Positions 31,061-42,174 of a stretch of DNA of 64,000 nt are shown here, piece by piece. The notes below the pieces were generated by a model. The model did no database searches, was not told the origin of the DNA, and saw nothing but the letters and a program-made list of their open reading frames with translations. Positions within the stretch are counted from its first letter, which is position 1. Every line of letters starts with the position of its first letter. Source of the stretch: Chrysaora quinquecirrha (lineage: Eukaryota; Cnidaria; Scyphozoa; Semaeostomeae; Pelagiidae). The stretch covers positions 396,441 to 460,440 of the forward strand of contig JACTAT010000352.1 in NCBI GenBank assembly GCA_014526335.1, read 5' to 3'. Both the position numbers and the translations under genes were made by a program.

Positions 31061-33795
31061 AAATTCTCCTCCTGATCGTGATGAATCCGTGCAGGGAACC
31101 CAAACTTCAGGATAAAATCGTTGTATATTTTATCAGCAACCGTTGAAGCAGATTTATTCTTCGTAGCATAAGCATAGGCAAAACGGGTAAAGTGATCCAT
31201 CAATACTAAAATATATTCGTACCCACCAACACTTCGTTCTAAATGCACAAAATCGACAGAAATCAATTCAAATGGCTGCGATGAAGAGATGCTCTTGAGT
31301 GGTGCTTTCGTAGACACATTAGGACGGCGTTGTTTGAGACAAGAACAAACGCGAGTTGTATAATGTTCTATATCTGCACGCATGTTCGGCCAATAAAATC
31401 GTTGTACAGCTAAATCAACAACTCTTTCAGATCCAAGATGTCCCATGTCATCATGTAACTCCCGATAGACAATATGTCGCAACTTGAGTGGTAAGACGAT
31501 TTGATCATGCTCTTGTGTCTTTCGTCGTAGCAACCCATTTGCATCAATATATAATTTATCCCATTCACGGAGTAATTTCTTTGTTGCCACTGATTCGTTA
31601 GAGCTGTCCTTTCGACTGGGTTTTGAACCGAATCTCTTCAATGTAAGGATTCGCGAAATCGCGGCATCGTGGTGTTGTGCTTGCTTCAGATCGGTTGAGT
31701 CAAGTCGAAGATCATTTTCTGGTTTGATTTCTTCATTAGCTTGCAGTTTGATGTGATCTTCAGAGGCAGACAAAGCTGATACCCAAGTTGTACGATTTTC
31801 ATTCTGACAAACAACAGCAAGAGCTGTAGCGTGAAAGGCTTCATTGGTTGCTTCGTGTGTACATTCGTGAATATATTTCTCAATGTCAAGTGGCATTCGA
31901 GACAAGACGTCCGCATCAGTATTGTGGTCACCTGGTCGATATCTGATATTAAAATTGAAATTTGAAAGGTCAGCGACCCAGCGATGTCCCGTAGCATTTA
32001 GCTTAGCTGATTTCATCACATACGTCAAAGGGTTGTTATCGGTGTAAACCGTAAAATATGGTGCATAATACAAAAGATCTCGGAATTCGTCGCACACAGC
32101 CCACTTCAACGCTAAGAACTCCAATTTCCCTGAATGAAGGTGATAATTCTTTTCACTTGGTGACAGTGTTCTTGAAGCGTAGGAAATTACTCTCATGCGA
32201 CCGTTCTGTCTTTGGTACAAAACCGACCCAAGTCCTTTGTTGCTGGCGTCTGTGTGTAAAACGTACGGAGCGTTGAAGTCAGGATAAGCCAGTATGGGGG
32301 GGCTTATAAGACAATCGATCAATCTGTCTAAGGCGGATTGTTGAGCTTTTGACCAGACAATGAGTTGCCTTGAGGGTAATTGCCCTTTACCACGAGATTT
32401 CGAATTCACATGCTTTGATGCACGAGTGGTTACGTTTTTGTTTGATGAGGCTGGCTTTTGCAGTAGATCAAATAGCGGTGCAGCTAATTGTGAGAAATTC
32501 TTTATATATTTCCGGTAATAGTTTAACAAACCGACGACTCGGCGTACGTCACCAACTGTTTTAGGGCTACAGTGCCGTAGTGCTTCTACGGCTTTAACAT
32601 TTGAATTGTCAACTTGGTATCCTTCAGCTGATACAAGATGCCCCAGATATTTTACACTGTCGCTAAAAAGCTTGCATTTTTTCGGTTTTAGTTTTATTCC
32701 ATTCTCTCGTAAGCGTTGCAGTACTATTTGTAAATGCTGTAGATGTGAATCAAAGTCTTTGCTAAATACTAATACATCATCCAAGTAAGGGATGCATATA
32801 TCATCTCTTATTCCTTCAAGACACTGCTCCATAAACCTCTGGAAACCACCAGGGGCATTAGACAGACCAAAGGGTATTCTAACCCACTCATAAAGACCCC
32901 AAGGTGTGATAAATGCAGTGAGGTGACGATGTTCTTCTTTTATAAAGCCTTGATGATATGCTTTTCCTTGGTCTAAAAGTGTAAACCATTTGTTACCTCC
33001 CAAACTAGCTAACGCATCTTTAACGCGAGGTAAAAGATGTCTGTCCGGGATTGTTCTTTCATTCAATTGTCTATAGTCTACACAAAGTCTTAGGCTACCA
33101 TCTTTCTTTCGCACACATACGACGGGACTTGAGTAATTGGATCTAGATTTCGTGATAAATCCTTTATTTAACATATCTTCTATGTATTGTTTCACCTCCG
33201 GATACAAAGGTTTCGGTATAGAGGTATATGTTTTCTGAACAGGTGTAGCATCAGACAAGTTAATCGGTAATTGTAAACTTTCTGCACAACCAATATCTTC
33301 CTCTCCCGTCGAGAATGATGCCGATTCTGCAATTAATAAGCTCGAAACACGCTTTTTCTGATCATCATCGAGTATACCGAAATCAAATTGATTTAAGAAC
33401 GCAGAATGTTCTTCGTTAACCCCAACAGATAAAATGCTACAACCATTTTCGCAAGTTAACCTCGCCTCCATGTCCTCAGTCTTCTCATCAGATCGAGGCT
33501 CTTCACGTAATTTCACGTCTAGGGCCGTTATTGATTTGACCAGTTCAACACGGCCCAAAACAGTTTTGCCTTTGAGCAGTATAGGATGATCTGTTGAGTT
33601 ATAGATATGTATCTGCATGCGAAAGTTCTTCCCTCGAGGAATGGTCGTCAAAGTTTCTTTTATTTCTAACCCAGGGGGCCACGGACAACTTTCGTCAGGT
33701 TCGAACAGGACTGGTGTTTTATTGCAGATTGTTTCAGCATTGCCACGACAACTTACTGATGTTAACATTTTAGGTGGTAGTGAAATGTTTTTTTT
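31048..33795 (-). CDS. Gypsy-2 pol: RT, RNase H, integrase core
   Basis: 906 codons open. Counting from 33768: RT with LCVDYRQLN and YLDD at 328-331; RNase H with HTDAS and Asp507; integrase zinc domain HDDMGH...[11 protein letters not shown], again with a C-x-C pair; catalytic SVDFVHLE and HHDQ (Asp898), after which one base is missing. The segment before RT (residues 1-85) is a conserved spacer shared with Gypsy-1 (ISVPCRGN there, SVSCRGN here). Frame differs from the protease part by one base lost in a run of T at 33789-33796. Confidence 0.92.
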   Translation of the reverse strand, partial: KKNISLPPKMLTSVSCRGNAETICNKTPVLFEPDESCPWPPGLEIKETLTTIPRGKNFRMQIHIYNSTDHPILLKGKTVLGRVELVKSITALDVKLREEPRSDEKTEDMEARLTCENGCSILSVGVNEEHSAFLNQFDFGILDDDQKKRVSSLLIAESASFSTGEEDIGCAESLQLPINLSDATPVQKTYTSIPKPLYPEVKQYIEDMLNKGFITKSRSNYSSPVVCVRKKDGSLRLCVDYRQLNERTIPDRHLLPRVKDALASLGGNKWFTLLDQGKAYHQGFIKEEHRHLTAFITPWGLYEWVRIPFGLSNAPGGFQRFMEQCLEGIRDDICIPYLDDVLVFSKDFDSHLQHLQIVLQRLRENGIKLKPKKCKLFSDSVKYLGHLVSAEGYQVDNSNVKAVEALRHCSPKTVGDVRRVVGLLNYYRKYIKNFSQLAAPLFDLLQKPASSNKNVTTRASKHVNSKSRGKGQLPSRQLIVWSKAQQSALDRLIDCLISPPILAYPDFNAPYVLHTDASNKGLGSVLYQRQNGRMRVISYASRTLSPSEKNYHLHSGKLEFLALKWAVCDEFRDLLYYAPYFTVYTDNNPLTYVMKSAKLNATGHRWVADLSNFNFNIRYRPGDHNTDADVLSRMPLDIEKYIHECTHEATNEAFHATALAVVCQNENRTTWVSALSASEDHIKLQANEEIKPENDLRLDSTDLKQAQHHDAAISRILTLKRFGSKPSRKDSSNESVATKKLLREWDKLYIDANGLLRRKTQEHDQIVLPLKLRHIVYRELHDDMGHLGSERVVDLAVQRFYWPNMRADIEHYTTRVCSCLKQRRPNVSTKAPLKSISSSQPFELISVDFVHLERSVGGYEYILVLMDHFTRFAYAYATKNKSASTVADKIYNDFILKFGFPARIHHDQEENLKTN

Positions 33796-34553
33796 GGTGA
33801 TTTTAAAACAATTAATTCGTCGGGCGAATCTTCAGAGATGAGGTTCACTAGGGTCTCAGCACTTTGTTTGCTTATGTCTTGAAACGAACATTGAATAGAG
33901 TTTATTAATTCGTTTGATATGTTGCCATTTACGTCAATGTCGTTGTTATTTGAGCTGGAATGTTTGATTATTTCTTCGATAACATTAAAACCGACAATTG
34001 GGTTTGCCAAGTCTACTTTTGAAACCAGAAAAGGTACTGACAAAGACTGTGTTGTATTTCCACTCATTAGTTCAAATTTCAGTTCAACGTATCCAATATA
34101 CGGGACGGGGGTGTTATTTGCAGCTCTGAGATCTAATTCTTTTCCATAATCCAAGAGGTCACTAAGGTCACGGGGCTTCAGATTAGGAAATTTTTCTTTC
34201 AAAAAGTTCTCAGACAGAATTGAAATTTGAGATCCTGTGTCCCATAAAATATTCGCTTTAATATTGTTCAACTTGCACGAAATAATACACTTTTTGCCAA
34301 CTAAACGAGAGATTTTGATTTGATCTTTCGGTGACAAATGACTGACAAAAATGTTGTTGTTGTTTTCTTGGTTACTCGATAAGATTGATAAAGCATGACA
34401 TAAGGGTTTATGAATTGACCAGTTTTTATTCTGGCAGTTTTTACTACAGTAACTCGATATTTTACAATTACTGCATACGCAAATCGCTGTTTCGATACTT
34501 TTACCACAAGAATGACACATTTTGGAGCTAGTTCTTGGGGACTTTTCCTCGGC
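33762..34553 (-). CDS. Gypsy-2 pol N-terminus: MYND finger and protease
   Basis: Opens in the -1 frame relative to gag; the first ATG is at 34520 and begins the finger at once. After the MYND domain comes a short linker, then retropepsin [12 protein letters not shown] and [20 protein letters not shown], the same order as in Gypsy-1. Protein identity with Gypsy-1 is moderate, so the domain order was probably inherited from a common ancestor. Confidence 0.88.
   Translation of the reverse strand, partial: AEEKSPRTSSKMCHSCGKSIETAICVCSNCKISSYCSKNCQNKNWSIHKPLCHALSILSSNQENNNNIFVSHLSPKDQIKISRLVGKKCIISCKLNNIKANILWDTGSQISILSENFLKEKFPNLKPRDLSDLLDYGKELDLRAANNTPVPYIGYVELKFELMSGNTTQSLSVPFLVSKVDLANPIVGFNVIEEIIKHSSSNNNDIDVNGNISNELINSIQCSFQDISKQSAETLVNLISEDSPDELIVLKSPKKTFHYHLKC
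34398..34517 (-). other. MYND-type zinc finger in Gypsy-2 pol
   Basis: C-x2-C-x10-C-x2-C-x4-YC-x3-C-x7-H-x3-C: CHSC, then [14 protein letters not shown], then WSIHKPLC. Every consensus zinc ligand is present. Confidence 0.85.
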
Positions 34554-36007
34554 TACACGACGTCCCTCCCATGCAGCCGCTGCTCGTTTCCCTGTCGTCG
34601 TCTTCGCTGTTTGCAGCCGCGGGCAAAATGCTCAGAAGACCTACAGATAAAACAGTGGTCACACTCATCTTCTTTATTTTTAGCAATGCAATCTTCGCAG
34701 GCTGGGGTGCGTTTTGCCGGTTTCTTAGCTTCCTGCCATTTTCTGTGTTAGCTTTAACAGCACCCTTCAACGCGTCGACGTCCGCTTTTATCGCTTCTAG
34801 AGTGGCGAGCATGGGGTTGGGCTTATCCTTCTTAGATACTGTTGCTTTCTGTTGTTGGGCTGTTACTTCAGCAACTATTGTCGAGCTAGATTTTAATGCT
34901 TTTTCGAGTCCCAAATTTGCTAATTCTTTCATTCTCTGTTGACAAAGCTGTGTTTACCTCTTTGATCAAAGTCTGATCCGAAACGTTTGGTGTTTGAAGG
35001 ATAGGACGCATTCGATTCCTTATAGCGTCGTCTGACAAACCGGTTTCAATCGCATTGAGGAAAACATTTTGTATCAGAGTTTGATCATATCTGATTTTGG
35101 AATCTTTCTCTTGACTTGCATTCAGTATTTGTTGTCTAAGTTTTAGGGCTCGCATTAGAAACATTAAAGGTGTCTCGCTTTGCTCTTGAACTATATTCGT
35201 TAGTTCATGATAAAGTTCGCTTGCCGACTTCTCGCAATAGTGACTTCTCAGTATCTGAGTAAGCTGGCTTAGGCTAAGGCGCTGAATACTTTCTAAATAC
35301 GCTTTCAAGTGCAAGCTTGGGGAAACTGCGTTTATAATTGCGTCAACAATTTCCCTCTCAGAATATCCTTTCTCAACAGCGCTTTGAATCTGTTTCTGAA
35401 GGCTGCTATACGACAACCGATTTTTTTCATTAGAAATTACCCCAATTATTTTGAAATCTTTTATCCGAATGAGATTTTTCAGTGAGGTTCTGGCAGTTAT
35501 TGCTTCCGTTTCCGGTTGTTTAACCTCAGCAGATTCAACAGATTTCTTTTTAGAAATAGGAGTAGAAGACCTAAAATTTTTATCTTTTACTGAATGAAAA
35601 CGCTGCTTAGCTTTTTCTATCTTCGTTTCTTGTTCTTTCAAAAGGGCCATAAACTTGTCTTCTAGATTTTCGATTTCTTGTTTCGCCTCCAAAATCTCCT
35701 TTTCAACTTCGGTGTCTGGTTCTGCTGTTTCCTCTTCTTCTTCGTCTGTTGTGTTTTCCAGGGGCGGTGGATCTCCATTCATGAACGAAAGAATGTCTTC
35801 CAAATAATCCATAATTACCCTTTCTGCATTATCTGTACCTTCAAGTTTTTCGAGTTCATTTTCGACGTAATCTCGTATTCTTTTTATTTGATATCTTTTA
35901 GGCTTGTCCTGTTCTGTTTCGAGTTTTAAATACTCAGCAAGTTCAAGCAACTTTTCTTTTGATAATTCGTATAATTTCGTTTCAATTTCGAGCTGCACTC
36001 CTTCCAT
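34553..36007 (-). pseudogene. Gypsy-2 gag (capsid and nucleocapsid), two frame changes
   Basis: ATG at 36007 starts MEGVQLEIETKLYELSKEKL, a helical N-terminal domain matching that of Gypsy-1, then an acidic coiled segment (about residues 95-140), a basic linker and the capsid (QKQIQSAVEKGYSEREIVDA, ILRSHYCEKSASELYHEL). The frame changes near 34930 and returns near 34715, so two compensating indels are needed to reach the nucleocapsid: C-x2-C-x8-C-x2-C followed by CFICRSSEHFARGC. Stop TAG at 34553. Confidence 0.82.
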
Positions 36008-36090
36008 ATCTCTAAGCTTGACAACTCAAACTCAAACAAAATTTCGCAATCACTTTAGGCCTGGGTGTTTCTGCAACCAGCTTGAGAAAA

Positions 36091-36106
36091 CTACCCTCTG
36101 CTACCA
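36091..36106 (-). other. Gypsy-2 primer-binding site (initiator tRNA-Met type)
   Basis: Minus strand, three bases inside the 5' LTR: TGGTAGCAGAGGGTAG. The first 12 bases match the complement of the metazoan initiator tRNA-Met 3' end. Gypsy-1 uses a different primer, another sign that the two are separate families. Confidence 0.7.
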
Positions 36107-36109
36107 AGA

Positions 36110-36370
36110 TGTCAGGCCCTCGGATTTCAAAAATCAAAAGACGCCAAAAGTCAAGATAACAAACAAATACGACTTAAATATCGCAGCGGAATATTAGATA
36201 TAGATCTTACATTTATGAATCTTTAATAGAACTACGGAAAAACTAAACTGTCTTCTAGACAAGTTCAACCGTCTCTTCACGCATCAACAAAGATCAGCTT
36301 TCAAAAAAACTAAAATAGTCCCAGACGGGGGTCAACGTTCCTTCTTACGATAATATATGTGTCTCTCACA
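36110..36370 (-). repeat. Gypsy-2 5' LTR
   Basis: 261 bp; differs from the 3' LTR only by an extra GT in ATATATGTGTCTCTCACA. Confidence 0.95.
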
Positions 36371-36814
36371 TATCTTAATTTTCGACAACTTTATCAGACT
36401 GTTTTGTTTCCTTTAGCTCATTGAAGAAAACATCTCTGCTTTAGAATACTCTACAGCTTTCTTAATTATAGCTACATACGATAAAGTTTGGTTTCAGTGC
36501 CATACCCCCATGATAATGTACACTAATTTGCTTCCGCATCAAGCCTTTTTCTCTCATCTTTGGGTACATGAGTGTAAGCATCACTTCCAAAGACACATAC
36601 TGCAGTAGTTACGCTCTTGTTTCTGAGATAACGAGCTGTTGAGGGTGCTTCTTGTCCGAACCATTTCTACTAGGTCCTGTTGAGTCTCTCAGCAACATAC
36701 TATTGTTCAGGTGTTTCCATTGTTCTTTAAGTAGTTTTGAAACTCTTTTAAAGTGATTCACCGCTATGGTCTGTTCGAAATGTCTGTTGTTCCGGTGGCT
36801 TTTTCAACCATTGC
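36371..36814 (-). pseudogene. Copia-type integrase fragment
   Basis: Minus-strand remnants in shifting frames: FRTDHSGE (integrase core), a PEQ/VAERLN-like block, VTTAVCVFGSDAYTHVPKDE and NELKETKQSDKVVE (post-integrase linker). The order and strand fit with 28560-29155 being the continuation of the same element beyond Gypsy-2. Confidence 0.8.
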
Positions 36815-38666
36815 TCATTGCTTTTTCAACCATAAGAAAAAGCAAACGCAACCATTACAGAAACTATTTTGACACGTTTAAAAATAACTCTAAGAAAATT
36901 TGGCAAGGTATAAACGCTCTAATAAACAACTCTAATAAAAACAAAACAAATAATATCAAAATTAGTGTAAATGGAAACCTGACAGATAATCAAAAACAAG
37001 TTGCAGACTGCTTCAATCAATATTTTACAGGAATTGCCAAAAACTTGGTTAACAAACTTGGTAAAACTAGTAAGAAATTCACTGACTATCTGCATAACCC
37101 TACCACCGAAAGTATTTTTATCAGTCCTGTCTCAGAAGCTGAAGTGTTGGATGAGCTGTCGAAGTTAAATGAATCTAAGGCATCTGGTCCTTATAACCTT
37201 CCTATTAAACTTATCAAAATGGTTAAAAATATTATAAAAAAACCACTAACAGACTTGATAAACGAATCATTCAGTACCGGCCACTACCCTGAACTACTGA
37301 AGCATGCTAAAGTGGTACCTATTTTTAAATCAAACTCGACGTATGATGTAAAGAATTATCGTCCAATTTCACTTTTGCCAGTTTTCAATAAGATATTTGA
37401 AAAACTTATGTACTCACGAATGATTAAATTCCTAAATAAACACAAAGTACTATTCGAACATCAATATGGTTTCCAGAAAAACAAATCAACAACACTAGCA
37501 GTTCTCGATCTATGTAGCAAGATTGTGCAAGTGATTGAAAACAAACATTTCTCTTGCTGTATATTCCTAGACTTTGCAAAAGCATTCCATACTGTTGACC
37601 ATAACATATTGATAAATAAACTGGATCATTATGGTATTAGAGGAACAGCATTGAACTGGTTTAGATCTTACTTAAAGAATAGAACTCAGTGTGTATTTGT
37701 TGGTGGTGAATCTTCGGAAGTACGTACTAATAACTATGGAGTACCCCAGGGAAGTGTTTTAGGCCCATTACTGTTTTTACTTTATATAAATGATATCCAT
37801 ACTGCTTCAGGAAATATTCAGTTCCAACTTTTTGCTGATGATACTAGTTTGTTTTACTCTCATAAAGATTTAAATCATATAGAAGAAACTGTTAATTTAG
37901 AATTGAAACATATTTCTGATTGGCTTATAGCGAATAAACTTACTCTAAACACAAGCAAATCCAATTTTGTATTATTTAGTCCAAGACAAAGAAGAATAAT
38001 CATAAGATAAACCTAACTATTAACAATGAGTCACTATCTGAAAAAGAGCATACTAAATATCTAGGCCTCTTAATAGACAATAGACTTTCGTGGAAACAGC
38101 ATGCTCAACAAGTAAACAATAAAATTGCAAAAGGTCTTGGAGTTCTTGCTAAAATTAGACACTATGTTCAAACTAAAACACTTCAGAATATCTATAATGC
38201 TTTCATTGCACCCCATATTAACTATGGAATAACAATCTGGGGAGGGGCTTATCAAAGTGTTGTAGACCCCTTAGAGAAGAAGTTAAAAAAAGCAGTAAGA
38301 ATAATGACTTTTAACAAAAATGATACCCCAAGCCAAGCACTATTCAACTCACTAAAAATACTAAACTTTAATGATAATAAAAAATTGGAATGTGCGAAAT
38401 TTATGTATGATATTTCAAAAGGAAACCAAGAAAAGGCAATTCTTGACCTTTTCCAATTAGTCTCTGAAAGACACAATTTTAATACAAGACAAGCTACTCA
38501 GAAACTTTTCTCGCAACCAACAGTTAGGACAAATTACAAGCATCACTTCATCACAAACTTTGGTGTTAAAATTTGGAATGAAATTCCACTAGACTTGCGC
38601 AACTCAAAAACAAAAAGACTTTTCATAAGAAATTACAAAACGTGGCTTTCATCGCAACACAACTAA
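36815..38666 (+). CDS. LINE reverse transcriptase (jockey/CR1-like), 5'-truncated
   Basis: The open part begins inside the pre-RT linker; the endonuclease domain is absent, as in most dead-on-arrival LINE copies. Visible RT blocks: KVVPIFKSNS, NYRPISLLPVFNKIFEKL, HQYGFQKNKST, FLDFAKAFHTVDH, GVPQGSVLGPLLFLLYINDI, and the catalytic FADDTSLF. Then KYLGLLIDN, the thumb-like region and a C-terminus of the type VKIWNEIPLDLRN...RNYKTWL. One base is missing near 37995, so the last 220 residues are in the next frame; otherwise the sequence is intact. FAKAFH replaces the usual FxKAFD (Asp to His). Confidence 0.9.
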
Positions 38667-39052
38667 AATTAGACCCCAGTTTCAATATTGTAATTGAATA
38701 GCTTTCATTGCTATGAGAAACCTAGTACAAAAATAACACGGAATTTCCTACTTTCTTTTTTCCTTTTTTGTTTTATTTTACTTTTATTTTCTAGATTTAT
38801 TTTCCGTATTCTAATTAGTTTTACTGTTACTGTTAAAAATTCATTTCTATTTTAGAAGAGTTGTTTTTAATCCAGGGCACTCGACTCGAAAGCTCTACTT
38901 AGAGTTCTTATCGAGTGTCCCAAGCAACTATAGTAGAGATATTTGATTTTGTCAAATAATTAAACTTCAAGCGTTCTTATCTTTAACTAAGTATTATATT
39001 TGGACATTAAATTGTAAGTTGCTTGAAATATATTGAAATGAAATGAAATGAA
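36815..39052 (+). mobile_element. Truncated LINE with (TGAAA)n tail
   Basis: The RT frame is followed by a 3' UTR of about 370 bp and ends in repeats of TGAAA at 39028-39051, the short-repeat tail typical of CR1/L2-like elements. It sits between the protease and integrase remnants of the copia element. The exact 5' edge is uncertain by some 20 bases. Confidence 0.8.
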
Positions 39053-39070
39053 ATCTTCAAATACTGTTAA

Positions 39071-39580
39071 CAGAGGGGGCTCAATCGAAGCAAAAGTCCA
39101 GTACCCCAAAAAAGAAATGATAAGAAATGCTGATATCAGCAAAATTCTAAAAATACAATTCAAATGCATTTGTAAAAACTTTTTTTATTAAACAAATTAG
39201 ACTTCGGAGATGCGTTTGTCCCATAGCGCCAATTTTCAACAATATTGCTATTTTAACGATCCATTAGTTACCATAGAAACTACCACATCACAAGGTCCAC
39301 AGATAATTTCTAGGAAAAGTCAAGAACATTCATCCACCTTAGTTTCGTGCATTTTGAGTTGTGTAAAGAAATGTAGGAGGGGAACTATTTTAGCCCCCCC
39401 GGTCCAGATAGGGTTAATTTCGGGTAACATTAGCTACCCAAATCAAAGATTTCATGATATTTTTGACCATCAAGAGATAATGCGAGATGGTAGTGAACCC
39501 AAAAAATAATTTGAATCTTACCCTAAAAAGTAAATTTCACCCAAATTTCATACCGAAAAAAGTAAATTGAGCCCCCTCTG
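39071..39580. mobile_element. MITE with CAGAGGGGGCTCAAT inverted ends
   Basis: Perfect 15-bp inverted ends (39071-39085 and 39566-39580), 510 bp, non-coding. CAGAGG resembles hAT termini, but no 8-bp target duplication is visible (ACTGTTAA left, GCAAATTT right). Confidence 0.75.
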
Positions 39581-39589
39581 GCAAATTTT

Positions 39590-40090
39590 TTTCAAGCTAC
39601 AGTACAGGCTTTAGATTTACTTTGCTGTAGCGATGGCCTTCTGGTTCTCAACCAGGATTATGCATTCGGATGATACAAACTTCATCGACCTTCCTAACTT
39701 TGTGATTTTTGATACACTGAGGAGGTTGTACAAAGCTCTGGTATGAACACCACATCGTTAAGCTTACATTTCTGAATTCGATCTTGAACAACTGAAATTT
39801 CCATTTTGCCTTTTCCTGCTTTGACTACAGTTCTATCGCCAAGGAATATCTCCTGAGGCTGGGTTAATTTTTACACACTGAATAAATGCATCTAATTCGT
39901 GTCACATTTGGCTAGTTGCTCCAGAATCGGTGATCCAGCCATACTTTTTATTATTATGTGTACAGCTGAGTGCTTCTTCATTTGCTACAAACCCCACTTC
40001 ATCAATTTCAGAGTCCCCTTCGTTGCGTTGAGACCTTTAAACAGTAGTATATGCTTTATGAGGCATAGAAAACCGGGCAATAGAGCTCCG
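39590..40090 (-). pseudogene. Copia-type protease fragment
   Basis: Minus-strand remnants: ANEEALSCTHNNKKYGWITD then SGATSQM (Ty1/copia protease active site at about 39915-39940), IFLGDRTVVKAGKGKMEI, a degraded YNLLSVSKITKLG motif and FVSSECIIL. Stops and frame changes throughout. It is the upstream part of the copia element; the stretch that should join it to the integrase is replaced by the MITE and LINE. From 40090 to 40415 I see nothing clear. Confidence 0.82.
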
Positions 40091-40416
40091 GCCGCGAGAG
40101 TGTACTTAAGTATCAAATCAGATGAATATGTGCCCAAAAAATCACACGTACCTTGAAGCATTAAATGCCAGGGCCGACAAGGCTTGGCTGCGAAAATTCC
40201 CTCTTTGCTCTTATTTGGCTTTAATCTAAGCACTAACTTAGGCCCAAGGCGATCTCACCAAATTCCAGTCCTTTCCTCATCAGAAAAGGACCAATTTTAT
40301 TTTTGTACACAGAAGACAGGAAAACGAAAATCGACAATAGTGACAAAGTGATAACAGTGAAAGATCAGCAAATAGAAGAATAGCAAATATTGTTTGTGCA
40401 TTCATTGTTTGTCTAT

Positions 40417-40808
40417 TCATTGTTTCTTCAATAATAGTATCTTATTTTCATCGCTGACCTTTTCAAACTTGAAAGTGATGATATCATTCTCCTTAGGAAC
40501 ATAGGAGCTCACTCCTTCATCTTCTTCTTTGCCATTGACATAAAAATCCAAAACATGTTTTCATCTGGTATTTGTTCGATGCCATTAATACATGTAATAA
40601 AAGACCCAAACTTGCCTTCCTTGCATTTGAATTTGTAAGCTTTATCATCCTCTGATGCAGCTGCTAAGACTTCGAGTGCATTGGCTTTAGAATTCACATC
40701 AACTTTACGGCGACGAGGATTTGGTTTTTTGATGGAGTCCAAGTTCAGCTCAGTAATAACAGCTTTCGTTGAGGAATGATAAGTACGTTCCTGGCTGATA
40801 GTTATAAT
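40417..40808 (-). pseudogene. DUF4430-like exon (copy 5, one frameshift)
   Basis: Full-length family exon with its own acceptor (CATGTTTCAG at 40809/40810) in the same phase as copy 1. Product: SQERTYHSSTKAVITELNLD, NPRRRKVDV, ALEVLAAASEDDKAYKF, then one base missing near 40545 just before the Tyr of YVNGKEEDEGV, after which the C-terminus ILLLKKQ is in another frame. Otherwise very close to copy 1. Confidence 0.75.
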
Positions 40809-40894
40809 CTGAAACATGTCAAAAATATAACTTATATACGTATAAATATGAATATATTACAAATTAATGAAAGTATAAAGTCAAAGAAGTGTAA

Positions 40895-41271
40895 TACACG
40901 CTTTTTTTATAAGGAACCTACCCCAAGGCCTAGTTCTTAAAGTTCCTTATTTTTGGGCCTCTTTTGATGCAATTGTAGTTCCAAAAGTTCCATAATAGTT
41001 CCTTAATTTTAACTGCACATACATTGGCCTTAACAATAAAAGAGAGACACTTGCATGTAAGCAAAGCTCGAGACTACTCAAAGAAACATTGGATACATGC
41101 TTAACGTACAATTTATGTGATTTTCGATGAATGGAACTGGCTTTCTAATTCTAGATTATATGCAGTGATGAAAGTATACAACATTCAAAAGTTCCTTAAT
41201 GATTTCTCTTTAGTAGTATAAGTTCTTTAAATTTTGGGGCCTTCTACATGTACGTTCCTTTTTACAATGTA
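40895..41271. mobile_element. MITE with TACACGCTTTTT... ends
   Basis: Left end TACACGCTTTTTTTATAAGG, right end the inverted AAGGAAC...TGTA type, imperfect. It lies between the DUF4430 exon and the upstream DNA shared with copy 1, which shows that it inserted after the duplication. A related fragment is at 62912-63000. Confidence 0.6.
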
Positions 41272-41289
41272 GTTAGTAAAGGCTAATTT

Positions 41290-41535
41290 TATTAGATACA
41301 AGACAAGCTAGTAAAACGTATTCACCTGAGGTAACGAAGCCGTGTATTCACCAAAGGCACCTCCGAAGGCTCCGGGCCTAGACCAAGACATTGTTAGACA
41401 ACCTGTTTCGCTTCAACTTCTTTGCCTCTTATGGTTCAAAACTGAATCAACTGAGTCAACTCAGACAAAAATCGATCTCCCCTTTAAGGCTGCCTGGCTG
41501 GTTCCGAAAACCTTCACGAAAAAAGAAACCTTCAA
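41290..41535 (-). other. 5' region of DUF4430 copy 5
   Basis: TTTTACTAGCTTGTCTTG and the GAGTCAACTCAGACAA segment match the DNA upstream of copy 1, so the ancestral unit extended at least this far. No exon can be defined with certainty. 41535-41960 is AT-rich with nothing recognised. Confidence 0.5.
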
Positions 41536-41964
41536 TTTCATACGTATCTTCCGAATTTCTAATAATTAGGGAGTTGATAACGAACTGAAACCAAAACGGG
41601 GAGTAGAAACACAAAACAATCAAGCAGCAAATGAAAAAGATCTCCAGGGAACTGACTCGGGGTTGAATAGAATTGAAATTCAGAAAACAAAGAAAGTTTA
41701 AGAAAAATAAAAAAACTTAATTTTATTTTAAAAAGAGCAAATGAGAACAAAATTGGGCAAAAAATCACGCAAACGAAACATTTAGTTGGACATATGCAGA
41801 AAGATTTTTTGATCAGTGAGTCCCCCTGCCAGAGAGGTTTATTTGAACTTCTAGCTTAATTGTTAGATATTTTAATCTCGTATTTAACGAACAGAAGCTT
41901 TATCTTATGGTAATCTTAAGAAGTTTTGTGGTAAACCCAAAGGGCCCAAAACGCATCGGTTGCT

Positions 41965-42097
41965 GGTCGTTTCGGCCAACAGTCAGTCCGGCCAACCTCC
42001 TTTTCGGCCAACAAAGACGTTTCGGCCAACGTGTGTGATGATTCGGCCAATGTTCCCGAGACGATTCGGCCAACCCTTGGGGACCTTTCGGCCAACA
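41965..42097. repeat. Cluster of seven TTCGGCCAAC decamers
   Basis: TTCGGCCAAC or one-base variants start at 41971, 41987, 42003, 42021, 42042, 42065 and 42087. The spacing increases from 16 to about 22 and the spacers differ in sequence, which is unlike an ordinary minisatellite. Confidence 0.85.
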
Positions 42098-42174
42098 TAA
42101 CTCAAAACACCTTCGCCGATGTTAATGGTTAATGGTTAATGAAATCATGATAAGACTGCAAAAGAAAACAAGTC

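Larger units (their letters stand above)
29156..36370 (-). mobile_element. Gypsy-2, Ty3/Gypsy LTR retrotransposon nested in copia
   Basis: Complete by structure: LTRs of 259 and 261 bp, a tRNA-iMet-type primer site, a polypurine tract, gag and pol with the same architecture as Gypsy-1 but clearly a different family. Its outer flanks are RT and integrase remnants of one copia element, in an order consistent with insertion into it. No target-site duplication is visible (ATCGC versus TATCT) and part of copia between the two flanks is missing. Confidence 0.95.

Noticed and set aside
41965..42097. CRISPR array
   Set aside because: Repeats are only 10 bases, spacing is variable, and the DNA is eukaryotic.
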